DNA from: Ignavibacteria bacterium
GTDB lineage: Bacteria; Bacteroidota; Ignavibacteria; Tepidaquicellales; Tepidaquicellaceae
Direction of reading: 5' to 3'
Assembly: GCA_028714695.1 (NCBI GenBank)
Contig: JAQTLX010000011.1
Span: forward strand, 1-64,000
DNA: 64,000 nt
In this document: in pieces, positions 8,995-17,267 of the stretch
Position numbering within the stretch: position 1 is the stretch's first letter
How the letters are laid out: the number at the start of each line of letters is the position of its first letter
Program-made: the position numbers and the translations under genes
Notes under the pieces: generated by a model
The model's input: the letters and a program-made list of their open reading frames with translations, nothing else
What the model was told of the DNA's origin: nothing
Databases searched by the model: none

Positions 8995-11271
8995 ATGGAA
9001 AAGGAAAATCCAAAAGCCTGGCGGAATGACGCATACGCAAAAGTTACGGGACGGGCAAGATATACGGACGACATCAAGTTTCCGTTTATGCTCCATGCAG
9101 TTCCAGTTTACAGCGATTTTGTGCATGCCGAAATTCTGAATATCGATACTTCAGAAGCGTTAAAATCCAAAGGCGTCGTGAAAGTGCTTACCAGCAAAGA
9201 CGTTCCAGGCGTTAACCGCTTCGGGCAGATAATAAAAGATTTCAGGATTTTTGCCGAAGACAGAATATTCTATAACGGCGATGTTGTTGCTCTCGTTGTA
9301 GCCGATACGCGTGCAAATGCGATTAAAGCATCGGAACTCGTCAAACTCGAAGCGAAAGAACTTCCTTCAATACTTGACCCTGAAGATGCATTAAAACCTG
9401 ATTCCGCTTTGATTCATCCAGAACAGGGCAGCAATATAATCAACGAGCATAAAGTAAGGCGAGGCAATACGGATGAAGGCTTTAAGAAATGCGATATTAT
9501 TCTTGAAGAAAAATTCGAAACACAGTTCATCGAACATTCATACATGGAACCCGAAGTCGCTGTCTGCAATCCGCGGCATGACGGCGTAATGGAAGTTTAT
9601 GCAAGCATGCAGCATCCTTTCAGCACAAGGCGTTTTGTAAATGCCCTGCTCGGCGGAAGGCTTGCCGATATTGAAGTTATAAGCACTCCCATGGGCGGCG
9701 GATTCGGCGGCAAGGACGATACAGTCTCAATCGTTGCCGCAAGAACAGCACTCGCGGCTAAACTTACGGGCAAACCTGTTAAATGTTCTTATGCCCGCGA
9801 ATGGTCGATAAGAGAAAGTTACAAGCGCCATCCGTATAAAGTATATTATAAAATGGGACTGACGAAAGACGGAATAATCAAATCCGTCAAATGCAAAATT
9901 ATTGCTGACGGAGGCGCATACTGCTCCGTTACTCCATGGGTCACATGGCGCTCGACCGTACAGTGCTGCGGACCGTATCAGGTTGAAAACGTACACTGCG
10001 ATACTTACGGCGTTTATACTAACAACGTTGTAACGGGTGCGATGCGCGGATTCGGCTCGCCTCAGATGAATTTTGTTGTCGAATCGCTCATGGACATTGC
10101 AGCGCGAAAATGCGGACTTACACCCGTCGAAATCAGAAGACGTAACATGGTGAGACAGGGAAGCATTACCATTACAGGGCAGAAACTCGACAATCACAAG
10201 GTCGCGATGGAAGAAACAATGGACGCGATTCTGAATAAATTCGATTACGAAAACAAATATAAGAAATGCTCATTCGGCAAATCGGATTCCGAAGAACTTT
10301 ACGGCGCCGGTTTTGCAATCAGTTACAGAGGTATGAGTCTCGGCGCAGAAGGTACTGATTTCAATTCAGCGATTATAAACGTTCAGCCCGACGGCTCTAT
10401 ACTCCTTGAAACGGGAATTCATGAAAACGGTCAGGGCTCCGAAAGCGCGATGTGTCTCATTCTTGCAAGAGACCTCGGTGTAAGCCTTGATAGAATCAGA
10501 TACAGAAGACCTTCCACTTCGACAATCCCGGACGGCGGCACGACAGTCGCTTCCCGCGGAACAGTGATGGGCGGAGGCGCTGTTACAAATGCGGCAAAAG
10601 AACTTAAACATAAAATTGCGAATTTCCTCAATGCAAAGTGCGGATGCAATATTGAAGATATAGACATATCAAACGATATTGTTACCTGCGGCAAAGAAAA
10701 ATATAATTTCGAAGAAGTGATTAAGATGATGTATAATGCACAGGAATACCCTCATGTTTTCGGTGTCTTTAAAGCGCCGAAGGTTTCGTGGAACGAAGAG
10801 AACGGTCAGGGTGATGCATATTTTTCATGGACGTACTCGTGTCAGGCAATAGAACTTACCGTCAATAAAAAAACAGGCAAAGTGAAACTTCTGAATGCAA
10901 TTGCAGCGCATGACGTGGGCAGGGCTGCAAACGAGCAAATGACAAAAGGACAGTTCTTCGGGGGCATGGCGATGGGTATCGGTTACGGACTTCTCGAAGA
11001 AGTTAAAACCGACAAAGGAATAATTCTTAACACGAATTTCAATTCATACAGGCTGCCGAGAACAACCGACCTGCCTGAGATGAGCGCGATTATAATCGAA
11101 AACTCCGACCCGAATTCGCCTTCGGGCGCAAAAGGAATCGGCGAACCGACTAACGAGTTAATGGCGCCTGTAATCGCGAATGCTATTTACAACGAAACGG
11201 GAAAAAGATTCTTCAAACTTCCTATTAAAGTCAGCACAAAAGTACAGGAGGATTTGAAAATATGCGAATGA
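8995..11271 (+). CDS. Molybdenum hydroxylase large subunit (xanthine dehydrogenase / XdhD-like)
   Basis: 758 aa, the molybdopterin-binding subunit of the xanthine dehydrogenase family. It starts with the small a/b hammerhead domain (VTGRARYTDDI). GGGFGGKDD at 234 is the molybdopterin motif, TGAMRGFGSPQ a substrate/cofactor loop, ETGIHENGQGSES a cofactor loop, and GAKGIGEP contains Glu717, equivalent to the catalytic base of the family. In E. coli XdhD this domain is fused behind a 2Fe-2S domain; here it is a separate chain, and the 2Fe-2S gene follows with a 10-bp overlap. No FAD subunit gene is present. The substrate is likely urate, xanthine or a related oxopurine. I see no evidence for or against a selenium-containing cofactor. 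Confidence 0.88.
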   Translation: MEKENPKAWRNDAYAKVTGRARYTDDIKFPFMLHAVPVYSDFVHAEILNIDTSEALKSKGVVKVLTSKDVPGVNRFGQIIKDFRIFAEDRIFYNGDVVALVVADTRANAIKASELVKLEAKELPSILDPEDALKPDSALIHPEQGSNIINEHKVRRGNTDEGFKKCDIILEEKFETQFIEHSYMEPEVAVCNPRHDGVMEVYASMQHPFSTRRFVNALLGGRLADIEVISTPMGGGFGGKDDTVSIVAARTALAAKLTGKPVKCSYAREWSIRESYKRHPYKVYYKMGLTKDGIIKSVKCKIIADGGAYCSVTPWVTWRSTVQCCGPYQVENVHCDTYGVYTNNVVTGAMRGFGSPQMNFVVESLMDIAARKCGLTPVEIRRRNMVRQGSITITGQKLDNHKVAMEETMDAILNKFDYENKYKKCSFGKSDSEELYGAGFAISYRGMSLGAEGTDFNSAIINVQPDGSILLETGIHENGQGSESAMCLILARDLGVSLDRIRYRRPSTSTIPDGGTTVASRGTVMGGGAVTNAAKELKHKIANFLNAKCGCNIEDIDISNDIVTCGKEKYNFEEVIKMMYNAQEYPHVFGVFKAPKVSWNEENGQGDAYFSWTYSCQAIELTVNKKTGKVKLLNAIAAHDVGRAANEQMTKGQFFGGMAMGIGYGLLEEVKTDKGIILNTNFNSYRLPRTTDLPEMSAIIIENSDPNSPSGAKGIGEPTNELMAPVIANAIYNETGKRFFKLPIKVSTKVQEDLKICE

Positions 11272-11726
11272 CAATAAACAAAAAACCGGTCGAAGTGCCG
11301 GATTCGATGAAAGAAAGAAAACTCGTCGAATTCCTGCGCGAGGAACTCGACCTCACGGGCGTGAAGAACGCCTGCGAAATGAAATCGTGCGGAGCGTGCG
11401 CGGTGCTCGTAAACAATAAGTCAATAAGAATTTGCAACTCCGTCTTAAAAGACGTCGAGAACTGCGATGTGCTTACTATCGAAGGGATGGAAAATGAAGA
11501 CGGTACGCTGCACCCGCTTCAGAAAGCGTTCATCGATTACGGCGCGATACAATGCGGGTTCTGCACTCCGGGAATGGTGCTTACAGCGCATGCTTTCCTG
11601 ATGGAGAATCCAAAACCAACAAGAGAACAAATAAGAAAGGCATTGCAGAGCAATCTCTGCAGATGCACGGGATATCAGCAAATAATTGATGCCGTTGAAG
11701 CGGCATCTGAATTTTACAGAAAATAA
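11262..11726 (+). CDS. Molybdenum hydroxylase 2Fe-2S subunit
   Basis: 154 aa, two [2Fe-2S] domains. The plant-type N-terminal cluster uses Cys38, 43, 46 and 58 (NACEMKSCGACAV). The C-terminal helical domain has CGFC at 98-101 and CRC at 133-135 (SNLCRCTGYQQI). This is the usual small subunit of xanthine dehydrogenases, carbon monoxide dehydrogenases and aldehyde oxidoreductases. It overlaps the large subunit by 10 bp, as expected for a stoichiometric complex. The electron acceptor after it is unclear, because no FAD subunit (XdhB/YgfM type) is encoded nearby. Confidence 0.92.
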   Translation: MRMTINKKPVEVPDSMKERKLVEFLREELDLTGVKNACEMKSCGACAVLVNNKSIRICNSVLKDVENCDVLTIEGMENEDGTLHPLQKAFIDYGAIQCGFCTPGMVLTAHAFLMENPKPTREQIRKALQSNLCRCTGYQQIIDAVEAASEFYRK

Positions 11727-11735
11727 AAACACACA

Positions 11736-12884
11736 ATGAATTTAAAAGAAAAACTAACTGCACTCGGTAAATTTAAATCGGATAACTACGGAAAAGATTT
11801 TCTTCTTACTACCGAAAAAACTCTTGACGAAATAAAATATATCGGCGAACTCGCCGAAGTTCTTAAGGAATTTCACAGGCAGTCGAAATCATTTAAACTT
11901 TTCGATACGGGTCTTGGTATTTCAATATTCAGGGATAACTCAACAAGAACTCGTTTCAGTTTTGCATCCGCTGCAAACGCAGTAGGACTCGGACTTGCCG
12001 ACCTTGATGAAGTAAAGAGCCAGATTGCTCACGGCGAAACAGTCAGAGAAACAGCAAACATGATTTCATTTCTCGCCGAAATAATCGGAATAAGAGACGA
12101 TATGTATCTCGGCGAAGGAAATAAATACATGCGTGAAGTTTCCGATGCGGTTGCCGAAGGTCATGAAAAGGGCGTGCTCCACAGAAAACCCGCCGTTATC
12201 AATCTTCAATGCGATATCGACCATCCGACGCAGTCAGTTGCCGACCTGCTTAAACTGAAAGATTACTTCGGCTCTTTTGAAAATCTTAAAGGCAAGAAAC
12301 TCGCGATAACGTGGGCTTACTCCCCCAGTTACGGCAAACCGCTTTCGGTGCCGCAGGGAATAATTACCTTGATGACAAGATTCGGCATGGAAGTGTCGCT
12401 TGCGTATCCCGAAGGCTACAATCTCATTCCTGAAATCGAAGCGGATGTCAAAAAACAAAACAGCAATTTCAAGATAGTCAACAGCATGGAAGAAGCGTTC
12501 AAAGACGCCGATGTTGCCTACCCGAAATCATGGGCGCCGTTTGAAGTAATGAAAAAAAGAACCGAACTCCTTAAAAACAGCGATAAAGCGGGACTCGGCG
12601 AACTCGAAAAAGCATGCCTCGCGAACAATGCAAAGCATAAAGACTGGGAATGCGATGAGGAAAAAATGAAACTTACTAAAAAAGGCGAAGCGTTGTATAT
12701 GCACTGCCTGCCCGCCGATATTACAGACATCAGTTGCAAGGCAGGCGAAGTTTCAAAAGATGTATTTGAGAAATACAGAATTCATACATACCATGAAGCA
12801 AGTTTCAAACCGTTCGTGATTGCTTCGATGATGCTTGCATCGAAATTCAAAAATCCCGAAGAAGAATTACTGAAAAGATTATAA
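11736..12884 (+). CDS. ygeW: YgeW family carbamoyltransferase
   Basis: 382 aa, aspartate/ornithine carbamoyltransferase superfamily. Carbamoyl-phosphate loop: NSTRTRFSF, with Ser69-Thr70-Arg71-Thr72-Arg73. HPTQSVADL gives His163 and Gln166; MHCLPADI lies near residue 323. Length and sequence style (long insert after HGETVRET, EYNL-type motifs absent) match knotted YgeW proteins rather than anabolic OTCase or ATCase. In purine fermentation such an enzyme is expected to run catabolically, phosphorolysing an N-carbamoyl group to carbamoyl phosphate for ATP formation by a carbamate kinase. No carbamate kinase gene (E. coli yqeA) is in the window. Confidence 0.88.
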   Translation: MNLKEKLTALGKFKSDNYGKDFLLTTEKTLDEIKYIGELAEVLKEFHRQSKSFKLFDTGLGISIFRDNSTRTRFSFASAANAVGLGLADLDEVKSQIAHGETVRETANMISFLAEIIGIRDDMYLGEGNKYMREVSDAVAEGHEKGVLHRKPAVINLQCDIDHPTQSVADLLKLKDYFGSFENLKGKKLAITWAYSPSYGKPLSVPQGIITLMTRFGMEVSLAYPEGYNLIPEIEADVKKQNSNFKIVNSMEEAFKDADVAYPKSWAPFEVMKKRTELLKNSDKAGLGELEKACLANNAKHKDWECDEEKMKLTKKGEALYMHCLPADITDISCKAGEVSKDVFEKYRIHTYHEASFKPFVIASMMLASKFKNPEEELLKRL

Positions 12885-12906
12885 AATTTTAAAACGAAGG
12901 AATAAA

Positions 12907-14352
12907 ATGTCCAGAATAATCAAAAGTATAGATAAGAAAGTAAGAAAACAATCTGCCGACAGATGCAAAGAAAGAGGAATCACTATCCCGACTTTCAAAC
13001 AACTTCGCAATCCGGAATTGATAAGCGATGATATTAAAAAGAAACTTCCCGGAATAGGTCTTTGGGACGTCAATCCGCTAAACCTGTACAGAATAACATG
13101 GAAGAACGACATTAAATCAGGTCTCTACGGAAAAGTAAATTACCTTGAAGTGCCTAAAGAAATTACAGGCATCAAGGCAAGAGTTATCGGCATTATGGGA
13201 AAATATTTCCCGACTGGCGCGCATAAGGTCGGCGCGGCATACGGCTGCCTCGTGCCAAGACTGGTAAGCGGTGAATTCAATCCCCTCAAACACAAGGCTG
13301 TATGGCCTTCAACGGGCAACTACTGCAGGGGCGGCGCATTCGACTGCGCGCTGCTCGGCTGCACTCCGATTGCTATTCTTCCTCAGGAAATGTCGAAAGA
13401 AAGATTTGAATGGCTGAAAGAAATCGGCGCGGAAGTGATTGCGACGCCCGGATGCGAATCGAACGTAAAAGAAATTTACGATAAATGCTGGGAATTAAAA
13501 AACGACCCGAATAATATAATATTCAACCAGTTCGAGGAATTCGGAAATCCTATTTTCCACTATAATGTTACAGGTCCGGCAATAGAAGAAGTATTTTCGT
13601 ATGTAAAGAATGACAGATCAAGGATGTCCGCATTCATTTCCGCAACAGGTTCTGCAGGAACAATAGCGTCCGGAGATTATCTTAAAAAACTTCATCCGAA
13701 TCTTAAAATCACTGCGTCTGAAGCGCTTCAGTGCCCTACTCTGCTTTTAAACGGTTTCGGCGGACACAGAATTGAAGGTATCGGAGATAAACACGTTCCG
13801 TGGGTGCATAACGTCAGAAACACCGACATGGTCAGCGCCGTTGACGATGAAGACTGCATCAGAATAATGCGTCTCTTCAACGAAAAAAACGGGAAAGATT
13901 ATTTGATGAAACTCGGAATTCAAAAAGATAAAGTAGATGCTCTCGTTGATATCGGTATCTCGGGTATTTCAAACATGCTTTCCGCGATTCAGACTGCAAA
14001 ATATTTTGAAATGGATGAGAATGATATTATTTTCACTGTCTTCACCGATTCCATGACAATGTATAATTCAAGACTGGAAGAAACCAAAGCGGAAAGAGGC
14101 GAATATACCGAAATTGACGCTGCAAAGGACCACGCTGCATGTCTCATGAAACAGACTATTGACTATCTGAAAGAATTATCTTACTATGACAGGAAGGCGA
14201 TACACAATCTGAAGTACTTTACCTGGGTCGAACAACAGGGAAAGACTACGGAAGAATTGAACGAACTGTGGCATCCTGAGTTCTGGAATGAAATACTCGA
14301 AAATGAGGTTGTATATTTTGATAAGATGATTGACGAATTTAATAATTTGTAA
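12907..14352 (+). CDS. Fold-type II PLP-dependent lyase, YgeX-like position
   Basis: 481 aa, tryptophan synthase beta/cysteine synthase superfamily. The Schiff-base lysine is probably Lys107 in PTGAHKVGAAYG, a TrpB-like HK context. PSTGNYCRGGAFD matches the substrate-binding Asn loop; ISATGSAGTIASGDYL is the phosphate-binding loop. It is longer than E. coli YgeX (about 400 aa), and its HK motif differs from the usual SFK context of diaminopropionate ammonia-lyases, so it is not a simple YgeX orthologue. The operon position between ygeW and mocA argues for elimination of ammonia from a diamino acid made by the pathway. An alternative is a cysteine-synthase-like activity. Confidence 0.75.
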   Translation: MSRIIKSIDKKVRKQSADRCKERGITIPTFKQLRNPELISDDIKKKLPGIGLWDVNPLNLYRITWKNDIKSGLYGKVNYLEVPKEITGIKARVIGIMGKYFPTGAHKVGAAYGCLVPRLVSGEFNPLKHKAVWPSTGNYCRGGAFDCALLGCTPIAILPQEMSKERFEWLKEIGAEVIATPGCESNVKEIYDKCWELKNDPNNIIFNQFEEFGNPIFHYNVTGPAIEEVFSYVKNDRSRMSAFISATGSAGTIASGDYLKKLHPNLKITASEALQCPTLLLNGFGGHRIEGIGDKHVPWVHNVRNTDMVSAVDDEDCIRIMRLFNEKNGKDYLMKLGIQKDKVDALVDIGISGISNMLSAIQTAKYFEMDENDIIFTVFTDSMTMYNSRLEETKAERGEYTEIDAAKDHAACLMKQTIDYLKELSYYDRKAIHNLKYFTWVEQQGKTTEELNELWHPEFWNEILENEVVYFDKMIDEFNNL

Positions 14353-14919
14353 ATGCCTGAAGTCGCCGCTATAATACTTGCCGCGGGACGCGGGAACAGA
14401 ATCGGAACACCGAAACTGAAACTTGTATCGGGCAATGAGTTTTTTGTAAACATTATAGTTAAAAAATTATTATCATCGGGCGTAAAGCGTATTATATGCG
14501 TCATACATCCCGATGATTATGACTGGGCGCTTGAAAACGTCAGCAGCGTTGAACTTGTACTCAACAGGGAAACCGAAAAGGGTATGCTCTTCTCTGTAGT
14601 TCTTGGAATTAAAAAACTTGCTGATGAAGAAGGAGTGATTTTGTTTCCGGTTGACCATCCGAGGGTAGAGGAAGAGACCATCAAGTTGATTCTCGAAACA
14701 TTCGGAAGATACCCGCATAAAATCATTAAGCCTTCATACGAAAATAGAACGGGACACCCCGTAATAATCCCGCGGGATGCAGCCGGAAAAATAAAGTTTG
14801 CAAGTGAGGTAAAGGGATTAAGCGAAACTCTACGCGGTATCTGCAATGATATCGAAACAGTAAAGGTTAGTGACGGGGGAATTTTAAAAAATATTAATAC
14901 AGCGGAAGATTTAAATTAG
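14353..14919 (+). CDS. mocA: MocA-like molybdenum cofactor nucleotidyltransferase
   Basis: 188 aa, starting on the base after the previous stop. The N-terminal ILAAGRGNRIGTPK is the nucleotide-binding signature of the MobA/MocA family; LFPVDHPRVEEETI holds the metal-binding Asp region; NRTGHPVIIPRD is also typical of MocA. MocA adds CMP to molybdopterin to make the cofactor used by xanthine-dehydrogenase-type enzymes. This fits its position as the last gene of an operon encoding such an enzyme; E. coli mocA (ygfJ) lies in the equivalent cluster. A general sugar-nucleotide transferase is less likely. Confidence 0.85.
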   Translation: MPEVAAIILAAGRGNRIGTPKLKLVSGNEFFVNIIVKKLLSSGVKRIICVIHPDDYDWALENVSSVELVLNRETEKGMLFSVVLGIKKLADEEGVILFPVDHPRVEEETIKLILETFGRYPHKIIKPSYENRTGHPVIIPRDAAGKIKFASEVKGLSETLRGICNDIETVKVSDGGILKNINTAEDLN

Positions 14920-14949
14920 TCCGCTTTAATTGATTTAATAATATTTTGT

Positions 14950-16842
14950 ATGAAAAAAATTGTACCCGTACATATTTATTTGTCATTCATAACCCTGATA
15001 TTTGCATTCTTCATTTTTACGAATTCATATTCCCAGAACATTCCATTTACAATTCTTCATTTTAACGATTCGCATTCTAATCTGACAGGCATGGGACCAA
15101 AAAACGAATTTGGAGATTACTTAAAAGGCGGATTCGACAGGGCTGCATCTTTAATTAAATCCGTCAGAAGCACAGACTCAAACGTAATGGTTTTTCATAT
15201 AGGTGATTATTCAACAGGTTCGTTTTTCTTTAATAGATATTTCGGCGTTCCCGAACTAATGCTCTTCAAAAAATATAATTTCGATGCAATTGCGCTCGGC
15301 AATCATGAATTTGATTTGGGACCTGCAGTACTTTTCGCGGCTTTGTCTCAGTCTTTTCTTCCGGGCTCGCTGCCTGTACTCTCTGCAAACCTTAATATGA
15401 GCGGTTTTCCGGCGTTGAGCAGTTACGTAACGCCGTATAACATTAAAACAATCGACGGGGTCAAAATCGGTCTGTTCGGACTTACAATTCCCGACCCTTC
15501 AAGCAATCCTTACCCTGTCGTTATAAGCGACAGCATTCTGCAGATTGCTCAAAGCACAGTTTCAGTGCTTCAGTCAAGCGGGTGCAATGTCATAATCTGC
15601 CTGTCGCATCTCGGCTATGGCTATGACAGTCAGATTGCATCGCTCGTTTCGGGAATACATATCATACTCGGAGCGCACGATCACAGTACATTTTTGCAGC
15701 CCGTGCCAATTCCCAATCCCGCAGGTTTCAACACACTCGTATGTCAGGCAGGCTCTTACTATGAACATGCCGGAAAAATGAATTTAGTTTATAACAAAGG
15801 CACACTCAGTATGACAGGCTATCAGTTAATAGACATTGATTCGAACATACCGCGAGATGATTCCGTAAGAGCATTTCTGGATTCGCTTAAACCGGGAATC
15901 GTTTCGAAATATGGAGACGTGTTTACGAACACAGTCAGTTACGTAATAAGGGATATTGCGCCTTCATTTAATGAACTTATGCCGGAACGCGATACTCCTC
16001 TCGGTAATTTCATTAATGATGCGCACAAAAGAACGACAGGCAGTCAAATCTCCCTTACCGCAATAGGTCTGATGTCGCAGCCATTGTACAGGGGTCCGTT
16101 AACAGGCGAGGATATACTTCGCTCTGTACCGTACGGATATGATACATCGAACGGTCTTGATCTGAAACTCGTGAAATTCAACATCACAGGGAGCGAACTT
16201 AAGAGAGGACTTGAACTGGTACTTTATGCAGCGACAAGCGATATCAGTTACCTGCCGCAAACATCGGGACTGACATTCGATTATAACTCGACTCTGGCGC
16301 TTGGATACAAAATTCTTCTGCCCACTATGAAAGTAAACGACACTTTGATAAGCCTTACCGGCATTTATTCCGTTACGGCAAACGAAGGGTTGTTCAAAGC
16401 CCTGAATCTGCTTGGCATAACAGTTTCGAACGTTGAAGTTACAGGCATAAACGAATACACGTCAATTGCAAATTACGCAAACCAATTTCGTAAGATAAGT
16501 TCAGGAACTAAAGGCAGATTAAAAGACGTCAGCGTTACATCCGTGAAAAATCCCGTTGCCCTTGCAAAAGAATTTGAATTATTCCAGAATTATCCAAACC
16601 CGTTCAATCAAACTACAATTATTAATTATCAAACTTCAATTACAGGAAACATTAGGATTAAAGTTTTTGATATAGCAGGAAGAGAATTAACCACGCTCGT
16701 AAATGAGAGAAAAAACCCCGGAAAGTATTCCGTATTATTCGATGCCGGCAGTTTATCCAGCGGTATTTATTTCTATCAGTTATCAATTAACTCGCCAGGG
16801 CGAGAACGATTAGAAGCGAAGAAAATGCTATTAATAAAATAG
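14950..16842 (+). CDS. Secreted 5'-nucleotidase/metallophosphoesterase with T9SS sorting domain
   Basis: 630 aa. The signal peptide covers roughly residues 1-29 (ending near FTNSYSQ). Metallophosphoesterase domain: LHFNDSHSNL (Asp/His ligands), HIGDYSTGS, ALGNHEFDLGP (the GNHE box), ICLSHLGYG and GAHDHS. A 5'-nucleotidase C-terminal domain spans about 320-520 (RDTPLGNFINDA). The last 80 residues form a type A T9SS sorting domain with QNYPNPFNQ, GIYFYQL and KKMLLIK. It is expected to be exported by T9SS and anchored or released outside, dephosphorylating nucleotides or other phosphoesters. It begins 30 bp after mocA on the same strand, so it may be co-transcribed with the purine operon, supplying nucleosides (inference). 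Confidence 0.88.
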   Translation: MKKIVPVHIYLSFITLIFAFFIFTNSYSQNIPFTILHFNDSHSNLTGMGPKNEFGDYLKGGFDRAASLIKSVRSTDSNVMVFHIGDYSTGSFFFNRYFGVPELMLFKKYNFDAIALGNHEFDLGPAVLFAALSQSFLPGSLPVLSANLNMSGFPALSSYVTPYNIKTIDGVKIGLFGLTIPDPSSNPYPVVISDSILQIAQSTVSVLQSSGCNVIICLSHLGYGYDSQIASLVSGIHIILGAHDHSTFLQPVPIPNPAGFNTLVCQAGSYYEHAGKMNLVYNKGTLSMTGYQLIDIDSNIPRDDSVRAFLDSLKPGIVSKYGDVFTNTVSYVIRDIAPSFNELMPERDTPLGNFINDAHKRTTGSQISLTAIGLMSQPLYRGPLTGEDILRSVPYGYDTSNGLDLKLVKFNITGSELKRGLELVLYAATSDISYLPQTSGLTFDYNSTLALGYKILLPTMKVNDTLISLTGIYSVTANEGLFKALNLLGITVSNVEVTGINEYTSIANYANQFRKISSGTKGRLKDVSVTSVKNPVALAKEFELFQNYPNPFNQTTIINYQTSITGNIRIKVFDIAGRELTTLVNERKNPGKYSVLFDAGSLSSGIYFYQLSINSPGRERLEAKKMLLIK

Positions 16843-16889
16843 TTCTTTTCAATTAGTAATTATTAATTAGTAATTAGTAATTAAAAACT

Positions 16890-16917
16890 TTAGCAATTAA
16901 TTGTGATTAATTGCTAA
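16890..16917 (+). terminator. Perfect 12-bp stem-loop behind the nucleotidase gene
   Basis: TTAGCAATTAAT, loop TGTG, ATTAATTGCTAA: 12 paired bases with no mismatch. It starts 48 bp after the stop. The stem is AT-rich and no clear T-run follows, so intrinsic termination is uncertain. The same hairpin with one mismatch lies at 19417-19444 behind the next cargo gene. Confidence 0.45.
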
Positions 16918-16948
16918 TTGTTAATTGTTAATTGCTTATCTTTTATTG

Positions 16949-17123
16949 CTAATCACTAATCACTAATTGCTAATCACTAATTGCTAATCACTAATTGCTA
17001 ATCACTAATTGCTAATCACTAATTGCTAATCACTAATTGCTAATCACTAATTGCTAATCACTAATTGCTAATCACTAATTGCTAATCACTAATTGCTAAT
17101 CGCTAATTGCTAATTGCTAATAG
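16949..17123. repeat. Heptanucleotide tandem array (CTAATCA/CTAATTG), 25 units
   Basis: Twenty-five contiguous 7-bp units beginning CTAAT. Units alternate between CTAATCA and CTAATTG, so the perfect period is 14 bp: CTAATCACTAATTG is repeated ten times without change at 16956-17095. The right end decays to CTAATCG, CTAATTG, CTAATAG and ATAATTG. The period is not a multiple of three, which fits non-coding DNA. Confidence 0.95.
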
Positions 17124-17267
17124 ATAATTGATAATTATTAATTATTAATTACTAATTACTAATTGAAAAAGTGCTTTCAATTTCGTATTGACAATATCAC
17201 AAGAATTTCGCACGTTAATTAAAATCCCATAATTGATTATAATCGAATAATTTTCATTAAAAATAAT

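Larger units (their letters stand above)
16843..17267. other. Repeat-filled 3' spacer between two T9SS cargo genes
   Basis: No gene is supported. From left to right it holds TAATTAGTAATTA-type motifs, a perfect hairpin (16890-16917), a 7-bp tandem array (16949-17123), more TAATTA motifs, and a block (17166-17230) starting AAAAAGTGC with TTGACAATATCA, which recurs at 19630-19692. The hairpin and array sit directly behind a stop codon, so a termination or mRNA-protecting role is plausible. The last block may carry the promoter of the next gene. Confidence 0.7.

Noticed and set aside
9727-10197. 156-codon frame opposite the molybdenum hydroxylase
   Set aside because: Shadow of the large subunit; no domain motifs.
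16949-17123. CRISPR or coding repeat
   Set aside because: The 7-bp period has no spacers and cannot encode a constant peptide repeat in one frame of this length.
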